Below the pieces are notes generated by a model. The model saw only the letters and a list, made by a program, of their open reading frames with translations, was not told where the DNA came from and made no database searches. Below, in pieces: positions 46,302-55,377 of a stretch of 64,000 nt of DNA (position 1 is the stretch's first letter; each line of letters starts with the position of its first letter). Source of the stretch: Lawsonia intracellularis PHE/MN1-00 (lineage in GTDB: Bacteria > Desulfobacterota > Desulfovibrionia > Desulfovibrionales > Desulfovibrionaceae); NCBI RefSeq assembly GCF_000055945.1, contig NC_008011.1, positions 987,501-1,051,500 of the forward strand, read 5' to 3'. The translations under genes and the position numbers were made by a program.

Positions 46302-47570
46302 TTATCTTATATGGCTTCCTAAAATATCATCTTTAGATAAAGCTTTTGGTATTTTTAATTTATCATGTGCCCACTGAGCGGAAATATCCATAATTGGTGA
46401 AAGTTTTGGAAGTGCATCTGCATAAATACCTACTTCTACAGCTGCACGTGTATCAAATCTAAATGATGGTAGTAGAGTTGTATCTTCTACTTTGCAGTTT
46501 AGAGCAGCCATTGGCATAATTAATTGTTTTGAGATAGTTGAAGAAATTTGTAATGCATCTGTAACCATTAAGTCTCTTCTGACTTCATTATGAACTTTCC
46601 CAAGGGCATTTGTACTTGTTTGTCCATCAGCCTGAGTTGTTAATGTTCCTCCAAGGATAGCTTTACTCATTCCTAGTTCACAACGTGTGACAAGTTGCCC
46701 AGGAAGATCATGGGATGTATTTGTAGGGGATTGGAAAATGATTTCCATGCCAGAAGGTATAATCCCAGCAGCATCTTTCCCAAGTGTTTGAAGTGCCCTT
46801 AGAAGAGCTCTTTTGTCTGAACTACTACTTCCAATATGGTATTTCCCAATTCTAAATGGTAATCCATGTATTTGAACATAGTTGATACTGGCTTCAAGAG
46901 CATAAGAGCGTACTAAATATGCCCATGCTACTACGCGAAAGAGTCCAGCTCTTGGTAGCCATCCAGATCTAGATCGATGAGTACGAATAACCCAGCCCAG
47001 TGGCCAAAGAGGATCTCCTTCAGGATCTTTATTTCTTAACCGTAAGACATTTTTATTTTGTGGTAACATTTGGAACCAGGATTGAGGTCGATGATGAAAT
47101 GCTTTTGGGATGTGGATATGACCGTCATATTCCCATTCAATTTCTATTGCACTGAAACCATGACCTATAGCATCTGCCATATCTAGTAGTAAATCTTCTA
47201 TGGAGTAAATACTATTAAACTGTTCTCTTATAGCATCTGCTATTTTTATAGCAGTAGGATTATCTTTTCTTGCAGGAACTATTTCCCAATCTAATGTTAG
47301 TATAGCTCGTTTTCTTTTGGATATTTCAGCAGCAAGGTGTTCACAGCGATCTTCCATGTCAGAAAAGAGTTGATGCTGTTCAGTGATATTTCCTTCATCT
47401 GCAGCTTGAAGGATAGATCTAAGGCGGCCAGGGGTCAGACCAAAAGAAATATTTCCCCACTGTTCTAAGGTTAATAAAGATTGTGCAGTGTCTGATGTTG
47501 TTGTTTGAAGCATACCTGATACAGTTTCAGGTTTATTTTTTTTATTTTTAATGAATTGGAATAACTTCAT
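46302..47570 (-). CDS. Mu gp29-like portal protein (DUF935), probably C-terminally shortened
   Basis: Portal proteins form the ring through which phage DNA enters the head. The 422 residues match the Mu gp29 family by eye: LTPGRLRSILQAADEGNITEQ, LFSDMEDRCEHLAAEISKRKRAI, DWEIVPA, the HHRPQSWF segment and LGGTLTTQADG. Family members are usually around 500 residues, so the C-terminus appears shortened here. It lies 19 bp after the Mor-like gene, whereas Mu has lysis and terminase genes between these two. No other head or tail gene follows: the next element is the pot terminator. Confidence 0.85.
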   Translation of the reverse strand: MKLFQFIKNKKNKPETVSGMLQTTTSDTAQSLLTLEQWGNISFGLTPGRLRSILQAADEGNITEQHQLFSDMEDRCEHLAAEISKRKRAILTLDWEIVPARKDNPTAIKIADAIREQFNSIYSIEDLLLDMADAIGHGFSAIEIEWEYDGHIHIPKAFHHRPQSWFQMLPQNKNVLRLRNKDPEGDPLWPLGWVIRTHRSRSGWLPRAGLFRVVAWAYLVRSYALEASINYVQIHGLPFRIGKYHIGSSSSDKRALLRALQTLGKDAAGIIPSGMEIIFQSPTNTSHDLPGQLVTRCELGMSKAILGGTLTTQADGQTSTNALGKVHNEVRRDLMVTDALQISSTISKQLIMPMAALNCKVEDTTLLPSFRFDTRAAVEVGIYADALPKLSPIMDISAQWAHDKLKIPKALSKDDILGSHIR

Positions 47571-47589
47571 GTCACTATCTACCTTTATT

Positions 47590-48033
47590 TTAACAATTTT
47601 TAAAAGCTGCTGGAATAGTATAAGATTTTTTTAAAATACGCCAAATATGTCTATCTGAAAGCTTATATCTTCTTGCAAGATCAGATACTAATTGCCTTTC
47701 AGAAATACCTTTGGCAGCAAGTTTATCTCTATCTTGAATTATTTTTGCATGTTGTTTTGCTGTAAGGAGTTTTTTACAGTTAGGTATGTATATACATGTT
47801 CCGCCAAATGTTTGAACAATATTATGTACTTCTTGCTTCCCAATTTTTTGTGCAAGCAGGTCAATTTTTGTCCTTCCTACTATAGTATCTCCTCTAGGGA
47901 TGCGTAATGTGCTACCGCCATAATGCTGAATAAGTGAAAATGTACCATCTTCTCCAATAAGGTTGATAAGAAATTGTACTGCTTCTGGGAAGGCTTTTAA
48001 ATCTAGTTCAGTATCTGAAAGTAATTTTTTCAT
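47590..48033 (-). CDS. Mor-family transcription activator (Mu-like)
   Basis: Mor turns on the middle promoter of Mu-like phages. The 147-residue protein has two copies of the beta-strand motif seen in this family: HYGGSTLRIPRGD and TFGGTCIYIPNCK. A C-terminal helix-turn-helix follows (LVSDLARRYKLSDRHIWRIL). Doubling of the GG-xxx-IP strand is notable; one is usual. Located between the DUF3164 gene and the portal gene on the same strand. Confidence 0.82.
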   Translation of the reverse strand: MKKLLSDTELDLKAFPEAVQFLINLIGEDGTFSLIQHYGGSTLRIPRGDTIVGRTKIDLLAQKIGKQEVHNIVQTFGGTCIYIPNCKKLLTAKQHAKIIQDRDKLAAKGISERQLVSDLARRYKLSDRHIWRILKKSYTIPAAFKNC

Positions 48034-48077
48034 AGTTGTTTCTCTCTTCTTTAGGAGCCAATTATGACAAACGGAGA

Positions 48078-48722
48078 TTATAATGAGGACATTTCTAGTG
48101 AAATATTTTTAAGTTTTCCATCAGGCATCCGTTCATATATACGGATGTATGATTTCGTTTCTACTAAGTGGATACTATCAACTATAGCTTGCATTGCTTG
48201 TTCCCAGCGAGGATCTTTAATATTTAGTCTTCGTAGTGCAAGGATAGCATTAGTATTTATTTTCCCCTCCTTATCTATTTTAAATGCATGTTCTATTACT
48301 GCACGTAATTCTCCAGGGCTAGATTGGCTCCATATCCTAATACACTCATCAATAATTGCTTTAGCTACTTGTAGTCCTTCATCAAATGAGATGCGTTCCA
48401 CCATTTGTTTTTTTATTTGGTAATTACCATCAAATGACATAAGTGTGATATTTCCTTTTACTCCACCCATATCTACTTTGTATTGTTTGGCTGTTTGTTG
48501 AATAAAGGTATTAAGATCTGTTGTAAGTTCTTTTTTTAATTCTTTGAGTTGTTTCTGTATTTTTTTTACTTTGTTAACACATTGCATAACAAAATTATTT
48601 CTTTCAATATCAATAGGCTTAATGTGTTCTTTAAGTATGAAATGCCCTTGAGTATTTTTCATGTATCTATCTTTTGGTAATGACATTGTTTTTACTGTTG
48701 ATTTGTCCAGTAGCTGTGGCAT
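48078..48722 (-). CDS. DUF3164 phage protein
   Basis: A 214-residue protein of a family found in the early regions of Mu-like prophages. Recognisable segments are KNTQGHFILKEHIKPIDIER, GGVKGNITLMSFDGNYQI, DEGLQVAKAIIDECIRIW, IDKEGKINTNAILALRRLNI and ETKSYIRIYERM. Its biochemical role is not known. AGAGG precedes the ATG. It is the first gene of the leftward remnant operon and faces the repressor across a 235 bp control region. Confidence 0.85.
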   Translation of the reverse strand: MPQLLDKSTVKTMSLPKDRYMKNTQGHFILKEHIKPIDIERNNFVMQCVNKVKKIQKQLKELKKELTTDLNTFIQQTAKQYKVDMGGVKGNITLMSFDGNYQIKKQMVERISFDEGLQVAKAIIDECIRIWSQSSPGELRAVIEHAFKIDKEGKINTNAILALRRLNIKDPRWEQAMQAIVDSIHLVETKSYIRIYERMPDGKLKNISLEMSSL

Positions 48723-48957
48723 AATATCCTCTTTTTAGTGCATATGGTAAAACGTTGAAGAATAATTTTCACATTGACCACCAAATAAATATTTGTTAAT
48801 TTTATTGTGTTGATAGTTCATTGTTGTGTACGAAATATTGTAATTACACAATTTAGTGTAATAGTCAAACATTTTTTTGTAACTATTGCATATATATTAC
48901 AAAAAATAAAAATTTTTATTAAAAATTTTTACTATAAAGAGTGCGTAGGTACCATGC
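48723..48957. promoter_or_regulatory. Prophage control region with repressor-like dyads
   Basis: This region lies between the DUF3164 operon and the repressor gene. It carries a perfect TGTAATTACA palindrome (48839-48848), overlapped by the dyad TTACAC-N6-GTGTAA (48844-48861). A wider dyad follows: TTTTTTGTAA (48873-48882) with TTACAAAAAA (48897-48906). All share the half-site TTACA/TGTAA, as expected for operators of a dimeric repressor. Confidence 0.6.
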
Positions 48958-49698
48958 ATGGATATACAAAAAATAGGTGAAAAACTAAAAGCACTACGTG
49001 GTCAAGAAAGTAGAGACTCTTTTTCTGCACATTTTGGTATACATAGAAATACACTAGCTGCTTGGGAATCTGGTGAACGTTTACCGTCTCTTGAATTTCT
49101 TTCTTTACTTGCACAGCAAAAAAAACTTTCTGTAGCAGAAATTTTAGGAGAGGCTGGAGTAGTGAGTACAAAAGGGCTATCTTCACCTCAAAAAGTACAA
49201 CAAGAGGCAGATACTACAGTTAATAGTGAATATAAATTAGAGAGGGAGAGGGCATGTTCTCAGTTTTCATGGAAAGGGAATGATTTTACATTGATTCCTC
49301 TTGTAAAAGCAGTTCTTTCAGCTGGTGGTGGATCTTTTGAAACTACAGATAAAATAGAAGGACATTATGCCTTTAGAAATGATTTTTTATATTATCGAGG
49401 AAATCCAAAAACAATGAAGCTTTTCCGGGTAGATGGTGACAGTATGGAACCTAGGGTTAGTGATGGTGATATAGCTCTTATTGATCAAGGCCAAGTTGCT
49501 CCTAGGGCTGGGAAAATATATGCAGTAAGACTTGAAGATGTAATTTATCTTAAAGTCCTTAATACACAGCCAGGAAAGCTGATACTTTCAAGCTATAATA
49601 CTGACTATACACCTATTGAGTTTGATACACGAGGTGATATGGCGGATTGTTTTTCCATTATAGGGAGGGCTGTTTGGATTGGACGAGAACTTGATTAA
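48958..49698 (+). CDS. LexA-like phage repressor (HTH + S24 peptidase)
   Basis: A 246-residue CI/C2-type repressor. Residues about 1-70 form an XRE helix-turn-helix (FSAHFGIHRNTLAAWESGERLP). The C-terminal S24 domain has the self-cleavage dyad Ser162 (VDGDSMEP) and Lys199 (VIYLKVL), 37 residues apart as in LexA. Ala122-Gly123 (LSAGGG) is a plausible cleavage site. The protein is therefore complete and could respond to RecA/DNA damage. It is divergent from the remnant operon it would repress. The typical Mu repressor is unrelated; this type occurs in many Mu-like phages. Confidence 0.9.
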   Translation: MDIQKIGEKLKALRGQESRDSFSAHFGIHRNTLAAWESGERLPSLEFLSLLAQQKKLSVAEILGEAGVVSTKGLSSPQKVQQEADTTVNSEYKLERERACSQFSWKGNDFTLIPLVKAVLSAGGGSFETTDKIEGHYAFRNDFLYYRGNPKTMKLFRVDGDSMEPRVSDGDIALIDQGQVAPRAGKIYAVRLEDVIYLKVLNTQPGKLILSSYNTDYTPIEFDTRGDMADCFSIIGRAVWIGRELD

Positions 49699-49724
49699 TA
49701 CCTATATAGTAAAAGGTTAGATAT

Positions 49725-49757
49725 AAAAAGGGGGAGGAGGATTAACTCCCTTTTTTA
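49725..49757 (+). terminator. Terminator of the repressor gene
   Basis: AAAAAGGGGGAG (49725-49736) pairs with CTCCCTTTTTT (49746-49756) using two G-U pairs, with the T run as tail. It lies 27 bp after the repressor stop. Confidence 0.75.
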
Positions 49758-49997
49758 ATAGTAATAAGTATAGAAAGAAATATATATATATATAATAGTA
49801 ACAACTATAAGTTAATAATGTGATAAGCCTTATTACACTGTATGTTTTTAATACTAAATCATTTATTTAAATGTTATAGAAATATTATTAATAGTAATAT
49901 AGTGTATTAAGCAAAGTATAATAACATTCTACCTTGTACTCTTTAGTATAACTAGCTTTAAACTATTTACTAATTAAAAAGAAGTAGGTTTGATAGT
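49758..49997. other. 240 bp spacer before the 902-residue gene
   Basis: AT-rich, with a short (TA) run near 49780. I see no phage end, duplication or ORF here, so the right border of the prophage remnant cannot be fixed. Confidence 0.35.
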
Positions 49998-52706
49998 ATG
50001 GCACTACTTTCTGAGCTAATCCAGCGTTTACCTTTAGTAAAAAATACTCATATGAGTTCACAGGGCTTTTCTCTATGGATATGCTGGGATGGTGAATTAG
50101 ATAATGCTGTTCCACAAGCACTGCAAGATTATGGCGGAATGAGTGTTGTTATAGACAGGTCACAAGCTCTTTGGTTTTTTTTCTCTTCAGACGTATTTCT
50201 AGCCCTTGCAAAACTTACTGTATGGTCTAAATTTCATCCTTTGCCTATAAGTGTCCAGGTTTTCCCTAGTAAACTTCTTCTAAGTGTTCGACGTGAGATA
50301 TCACTCTCCATTGATCCTTCATTAGCTACTCAAGAAGTGTTAGTTCCTCAATCACTAGAAATTTGGGTACATCCTAAAGCAAAAGAGATTGCAGGCATTA
50401 TTCCTGGAATAACTTATACACTAAGTAAAGAGTTGCAGGGGATGGCGTCTGTTAAGTGGGAAAATCTTGAAGCAGACCCACGGTTACCTTATATGTCTTC
50501 TCAGGGCTGGTATGTCCTTATTCATCCTGTTGGGAATCCTTTAGATAAGCTTTTTCAGTCAGGTTGGAAAACAATGTATGAGGCAATAGAAAAAATTATT
50601 CAGGCTAATAAATTTAAGTATAATCTCCATAATAACTATCTTATGTTGTCTATTGATAATTTAAGACAACTTAGAATTTGGGTTCGAGACATCCTAAAGT
50701 GTATATCAGATGCTAAAGTGCAAGGAACTTATTGGCCTTGTGTCTGTATCTCTATTGATAAAAAGGGATTAAATTTTACAAATGATCTTCCAACAAAAGT
50801 GGGTATTAAGTGGGATAACCTTATTCCTGACGTCCCATATATTACATATCGCAATGCATTTTTATTAGGAGAAGGGTTCAAAATTACGGATTTAAATTTT
50901 TCTAGTTCACATGTTTCAATGGATAGTTGGTGTGCAGTTGAACTTACCGAAGATAGTTCTTTTGTTAGTGAAGTTATTCCAATTCTTATGCCTGAAAAAC
51001 TTGTTTCAGGTGAGAATACAGGGTGTTTTTACTGTGGTTCTAAAAATCATGATAATTCTCAATGTGTTACAAGAGGTATGTCACTTTCTACACAAAATAT
51101 TTGGAATGATTTAGCAGAAATGAGCGTAGAGGTGATGAGTGAAGGATTTCAACTTATTGAACAGGAACTGAATGGAGATGATGTTATTGTTGGATATGAA
51201 AATATCCTTTTTAAGGATAATACATTAGAACAAAGGTTATTAAAAGCAATTTTTGAAACTAACTTACCTTTACAAGTAAGAAGTATTAGGAACATTTGGT
51301 TAGCTACAGGAAGAGAGTTCCCAAAAAGTGGAGATGTATTTTCTAGTAAAAATAATGTAAAAGATGATAGTCTTGCTTGGGGGTTACTTGAACGATTCAA
51401 AAAGATACAAGCTTCAGAGCTGCTATCCTTTGAAAAAGATGTGTTATCTGCTAGTAGGAATGCTCCAAGGGACTTTCGACTTCGTACACTACTTGGATTT
51501 ATTGCAGTTGAAAAAGGTGATCTATCCCGAGCACAACTTTTATGGAAAGAGGCAGAATCCCTTGCAAGCACAGGGCTACATCAAGTATGGCATATGTTTT
51601 TGCAAGCAAGACTTCTTGAAATACAAGGACGTTTTTCAGAAGCTATAGAGATATATCAGAATGTACTTCGTCTATATCCTTCTTGGTTAGATGCAGAATA
51701 TCGTCAAATTGTCTGTCATGTAAAAATGGGTTTTGCTGAACAAGTACAGACTAAAATTTTTCAACTTATTGAGCAAGACTCCTCATTTTTTAATAGATTT
51801 TTTATTGATCCAGAACTTGACAGAGGGTATTTAAGTATCCTTAGTGAACTTCTTGTAGCTTTAGAAGAGAAAAGAAGATTAGCTAGTGATGAAAAAATAA
51901 AAGCAGAAAAGCTACTTATAGAGTTAGATGAATGGTTTCCAAAGGACCATGCTATTGCTAATACATTTCGTCAAAAACTTAAACTAGTTATTAATAACTT
52001 ATCTTTGAATACGTATGTTGCATTTCTTTCTATAATTCAGATGCGTCCTATTATAGAAAATGATATTACAAAACAAATTAAATATGAAATTAAAAACCTT
52101 AAACAAATTTTTAAAATTTATTTGAAGCAGTTAGAAAAAATACGTGATGAAGCAGCATGGTTCCCTTTCCCTAATATCCTTATTGAGTTTAATAAAAATT
52201 TCAATGAATGTGCAAATATTTTTAATTGGGCATTTACTTCAAATTTTAATGATGCAGAAGTTTTTAAGAAAGCAAGGGGGTATGCACCACTTCTTCAAGA
52301 ATATTTAGAAGGATTAACACAAAGGTTAAAATTTTTACGGATAGTACGTGACGTAACATTGTTTATTCTTATCTTAGGAAAGACATTTTTTTGGATAGAG
52401 GTTATAGGATTATTGCTTTGTGCAACTAGTGTCCCTTTGATTGCTGTTTTTGGAAGTAAAGTTGGACTTGGTTGGTTAAGTACATTGATAAAAGAAGAGC
52501 AATGGGGATTACAGCGAGTTTTATTACTTATTATTAGCAGTGTGGCAATAGGTATTTCTGCAATACATACAACATTAGTTTTTGAACGTAAGAGGGATCA
52601 ATTGATTGCAGAGGCACGTGGACAGCGTGAGAAAATACAACACATAAGGCTTAAACATATTAATGAAGCTAAAAAAGAAAAACAAAAATCTATTGAAAAA
52701 ATATAG
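49998..52706 (+). CDS. Large membrane-anchored protein with duplicated N-terminal module, CCHC zinc knuckle and TPRs
   Basis: I do not recognise this 902-residue protein as a known family. Two diverged copies of a module open it: each begins MSSQG (residues 19 and 166) and ends with a KW(E/D)NL motif (VKWENL 152-157, IKWDNL 270-275) followed by a PY motif. A CX2CX4HX4C zinc knuckle follows (Cys343, Cys346, His351, Cys356). TPR-like helices occupy about 492-600 (ALGFIAVEKG-type GDLSRAQLLW, FSEAIEIYQNVLRLYP). Two membrane helices lie near 786-820 and 841-861, and the tail is basic and helical. Most of the protein should be cytoplasmic. It stands alone between the phage repressor and murA. Confidence 0.85.
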   Translation: MALLSELIQRLPLVKNTHMSSQGFSLWICWDGELDNAVPQALQDYGGMSVVIDRSQALWFFFSSDVFLALAKLTVWSKFHPLPISVQVFPSKLLLSVRREISLSIDPSLATQEVLVPQSLEIWVHPKAKEIAGIIPGITYTLSKELQGMASVKWENLEADPRLPYMSSQGWYVLIHPVGNPLDKLFQSGWKTMYEAIEKIIQANKFKYNLHNNYLMLSIDNLRQLRIWVRDILKCISDAKVQGTYWPCVCISIDKKGLNFTNDLPTKVGIKWDNLIPDVPYITYRNAFLLGEGFKITDLNFSSSHVSMDSWCAVELTEDSSFVSEVIPILMPEKLVSGENTGCFYCGSKNHDNSQCVTRGMSLSTQNIWNDLAEMSVEVMSEGFQLIEQELNGDDVIVGYENILFKDNTLEQRLLKAIFETNLPLQVRSIRNIWLATGREFPKSGDVFSSKNNVKDDSLAWGLLERFKKIQASELLSFEKDVLSASRNAPRDFRLRTLLGFIAVEKGDLSRAQLLWKEAESLASTGLHQVWHMFLQARLLEIQGRFSEAIEIYQNVLRLYPSWLDAEYRQIVCHVKMGFAEQVQTKIFQLIEQDSSFFNRFFIDPELDRGYLSILSELLVALEEKRRLASDEKIKAEKLLIELDEWFPKDHAIANTFRQKLKLVINNLSLNTYVAFLSIIQMRPIIENDITKQIKYEIKNLKQIFKIYLKQLEKIRDEAAWFPFPNILIEFNKNFNECANIFNWAFTSNFNDAEVFKKARGYAPLLQEYLEGLTQRLKFLRIVRDVTLFILILGKTFFWIEVIGLLLCATSVPLIAVFGSKVGLGWLSTLIKEEQWGLQRVLLLIISSVAIGISAIHTTLVFERKRDQLIAEARGQREKIQHIRLKHINEAKKEKQKSIEKI

Positions 52707-52716
52707 TATTTTTTTT

Positions 52717-52740
52717 TACTACACTTGTAGTATTATTCTT
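52717..52740 (+). terminator. Weak terminator after the 902-residue gene
   Basis: TACTAC (52717-52722) pairs with GTAGTA (52727-52732), followed by TTATTCTT. The stem is short, so this is tentative. Confidence 0.4.
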
Positions 52741-52745
52741 AAGCC

Positions 52746-53996
52746 CTATTCGTTAGTACGTTGAATAGATGCTCCAACAGCATTAAGTTTTTTTTCAATA
52801 AATTCATAACCTCGATCTAAATGATAAGTTCTTTGTATTGTTGTGATTCCTTTTGCAGCAAGACCTGCAAGAACTAAAGATGCACTTGCACGTAAATCTG
52901 AGGCCATAACAGGTGCTCCTTTTAACTCTTTAACACCTGTAACAATAGCTGTGTGTCCGTTTAGGCGGATATTAGCTCCCATTCGAGCAAGTTCTTGTAC
53001 ATGCATGAACCTATTTTCAAAGATAGTTTCATTAACTGTACTAGTTCCATAAGCAATAGACATAAGGGCCATAATTTGTGCTTGCATGTCAGTTGGGAAT
53101 CCTGGAAATGGCCTTGTTGTTACATCAGTAGCTTTGAGTGTTTTTATAGGGGCAACATAGATACCACATTCTCTTTTTTCAATGTGTATACCCATTTGCA
53201 TAAATTTATTAATAATAGCTTCCAATTCTTTATAGGGACAACCTGATATAAGCAGTTCTCCCTTTGTAATAGCAGCAGCAGTAAGAAAAGTCCCAGCTTC
53301 AATACGATCTGGCATGATACTATATGTACAACCATTAAGAGAAGGGACTCCTTGGATATGAATGACATTTGTACCGTGTCCTTTAATTATTGCACCACAG
53401 GCAATAAGAAATCGTGCAAGATCTTCAATTTCAGGTTCTTGAGCAGCATTTTCAAGAATAGTTTCTCCTTCAGCAATTGAGGCTGCTATAAGAAGATTTT
53501 CTGTCCCACCAACCGTTGGGAAATCCAAGTAAATATGTGTACCTTTAAGTTTAGTACAGTCCCCTATAAGGTATCCATCTTTTAGGGTAAACTTAGCACC
53601 CATTTTTTCAAGTGCTTTGATGTGAAGATCTATAGGACGAGCACCAATAGCACATCCTCCTGGCATAGCTACCTTAGCTTTACCAAGCTTGGCGAGTAGT
53701 GGTCCCAGAACAAGAATTGATGCTCTCATTGTACAGACAAGTTCATAAGGCGCCTCATGTTGTAATGTTCCTGGTGTTAGTTCTATACATTGCTCTGTTT
53801 GCTGAATAGTGCATCCAAGGATTTCTAGAAGTTTTATTGTTGTCCTAATATCTCGTAACTGCGGAACATTATGTAACGTAACTTTTTTATTTGCTAAAAT
53901 ACTTGCTATTAGAATAGGTAGTGCAGCATTTTTTGAACCACTTACAGTTACTGTGCCTTTAAGTGGGTAACCACCTTCAATAATAAGTTTATCCAT
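52746..53996 (-). CDS. murA: UDP-GlcNAc 1-carboxyvinyltransferase
   Basis: First committed enzyme of peptidoglycan synthesis; adds enolpyruvate from PEP to UDP-GlcNAc. The 416 residues contain Lys22 in SGSKNAALP and the catalytic Cys115 in [15 protein letters not shown], both at the positions used in E. coli. With Cys (not Asp) at 115 it belongs to the fosfomycin-sensitive type by family knowledge. It also has RMEAGTF-like [13 protein letters not shown] and [12 protein letters not shown]. Uses UDP-GlcNAc made by GlmU, encoded at 9.3 kb. Confidence 0.97.
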   Translation of the reverse strand: MDKLIIEGGYPLKGTVTVSGSKNAALPILIASILANKKVTLHNVPQLRDIRTTIKLLEILGCTIQQTEQCIELTPGTLQHEAPYELVCTMRASILVLGPLLAKLGKAKVAMPGGCAIGARPIDLHIKALEKMGAKFTLKDGYLIGDCTKLKGTHIYLDFPTVGGTENLLIAASIAEGETILENAAQEPEIEDLARFLIACGAIIKGHGTNVIHIQGVPSLNGCTYSIMPDRIEAGTFLTAAAITKGELLISGCPYKELEAIINKFMQMGIHIEKRECGIYVAPIKTLKATDVTTRPFPGFPTDMQAQIMALMSIAYGTSTVNETIFENRFMHVQELARMGANIRLNGHTAIVTGVKELKGAPVMASDLRASASLVLAGLAAKGITTIQRTYHLDRGYEFIEKKLNAVGASIQRTNE

Positions 53997-54147
53997 GTAT
54001 TTTTTGCCCCATGATTTGTCCTAATAGCATATTAGATCCTTCTATCTTTTTATTTTATTAGTTATATAAAGTTATTCCATCCATTGTTGATGGATATTTT
54101 TTATCTGATTTTTTTGTTTAAAGAAATGGGAATCAAAGAGACTTGGC

Positions 54148-54176
54148 TTGACCTTATTATTTGTTTAAGATACACA
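54148..54176 (+). promoter_or_regulatory. Promoter of tRNA-His
   Basis: TTGACC (54148-54153), 17 bp, TACACA (54171-54176), 13 bp before the tRNA. Same hexamers as those proposed for the pot operon. Confidence 0.65.
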
Positions 54177-54189
54177 CCATCGTGCATAT

Positions 54190-54266
54190 GGCGGATGTAG
54201 CTCAGTAGGTAGAGCACCTGGTTGTGGCCCAGGTGGCCGTGGGTTCAAGTCCCATCATTCGCCCCA
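54190..54266 (+). tRNA. tRNA-His (anticodon GTG)
   Basis: The sequence folds completely: G-1 pairs with C73 (the histidine identity element), the acceptor stem follows with one G-U pair, the anticodon stem CCTGG/CCAGG encloses loop TTGTGGC, the T arm carries GTTCAAG, and the 3' CCA is encoded. 77 nt. Confidence 0.96.
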
Positions 54267-54278
54267 TTCTTATTAATG

Positions 54279-55067
54279 TTATATTTCCAACGTTAGTCCT
54301 ACAGGGCAATGATCAGAGCCTTGAATATCCATTTCAATCCAAGCATCACGAATTGTAGGCATAAGTTCTATAGAAACAAAAAAATAGTCTATTCGCCATC
54401 CAACATTACGCTCTCGAGCACGCTGTTGATATGACCACCATGAATAATTGTTTGGTATATCCCCATGAACATAGCGAAATGTATCAATATAACCTGCAGC
54501 AATAAAACGATCCATCCAGGTTCTTTCTATTGGCAAAAACCCAGAGGTTTCCTCATTTGCTTTTGGGCGAGCAAGGTCTATAGGTCTATGGGCAGTATTA
54601 AAGTCTCCACATACGACAATAGGTTTTGTCTTTCTAGCTTCTTCTGCATAATTAAGAAAACTATCATAATAGCCAAGCTTATAGCTTAGACGGTGGTCTC
54701 CTTGAGTTCCGTTAGGAAAATAAATATTCATAAAGTGAAAAGATGGATATTCTAAATGGAGTAAACGGCCTTCACCTTGAAAGGTAGGATTAGGTAGTTC
54801 AGCTGTAACAGCAAGTGGTTTAGGCTTACTAAATACAGCCACTCCTGAATATCCTTTTTTCTTTATAGAGGCTGACCAGTAAGATAGCCAACCTTCTGGC
54901 TTTTGGAGGTTATCTTGGAGTTGTGAAGGATCTACCTTTGTTTCTTGTAAAGCAATAATATCGGATTGATTCTCATGAAACCAATTCCAATGTGGTTTTT
55001 TTATGATTGCCCTGAATCCATTGATATTCCATGATGTAAGTCGTAACAAGGAAGGCATAGTAGTCAT
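54279..55067 (-). CDS. xthA: Exodeoxyribonuclease III (AP endonuclease)
   Basis: Repairs abasic sites and 3'-blocked ends. The 262 residues show the EEP-fold motifs: TSWNINGFRAI (about 11-21), LQETKVD with the metal-binding Glu, NIYFPNG, GDFNTAHRPIDLARPK, and the C-terminal GSDHCPVGLTLE with the catalytic Asp-His. It converges on tRNA-His, ending 12 bp from its 3' end. A second ATG three codons in is an alternative start. Confidence 0.94.
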   Translation of the reverse strand: MTTMPSLLRLTSWNINGFRAIIKKPHWNWFHENQSDIIALQETKVDPSQLQDNLQKPEGWLSYWSASIKKKGYSGVAVFSKPKPLAVTAELPNPTFQGEGRLLHLEYPSFHFMNIYFPNGTQGDHRLSYKLGYYDSFLNYAEEARKTKPIVVCGDFNTAHRPIDLARPKANEETSGFLPIERTWMDRFIAAGYIDTFRYVHGDIPNNYSWWSYQQRARERNVGWRIDYFFVSIELMPTIRDAWIEMDIQGSDHCPVGLTLEI

Positions 55068-55377
55068 CCATTTAATAGTCTATTGCTATGGTAAGTCAGC
55101 ATCATAAGTATATTGCTTCTATAAAAAAATTTAGTAGAAGAATATAGATTATCTAAAAAACAATATTACATGTTAAAGTTATAGCTTTTTTAATATTAAT
55201 TAATCTTATTAATAGAGAAGCCTAAAAGTATAAGAATTATCTCTTTGCTGTAAGAATCATATAGTTTAGTGGGATAGTAGTAAATATCTTTTCTTTTTTT
55301 AAAGTACTAACTGCATCCTTTTGTTTCAAAATTTGTTAAAAATTTTTGTTATCTTTTAATATGTTTTGTTAATCGTT
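55068..55377. other. 310 bp spacer
   Basis: AT-rich DNA between xthA and the secreted-protein gene, both on the minus strand. It probably carries the xthA promoter. No ORF or stable hairpin is seen. Confidence 0.35.

Noticed and set aside
48064-48423. 119-codon plus-strand frame opposite the DUF3164 gene
   Set aside because: DUF3164 motifs on the minus strand are clear; this is the complementary shadow.
46302-49698. Search for Mu-type ends or a 5-bp target duplication around the phage remnant
   Set aside because: No matching terminal repeats or duplications could be recognised by eye on either flank.
51149-51571. 140-codon minus-strand frame inside the 902-residue gene
   Set aside because: Antisense to a longer frame with domain motifs; no start site or family signal.
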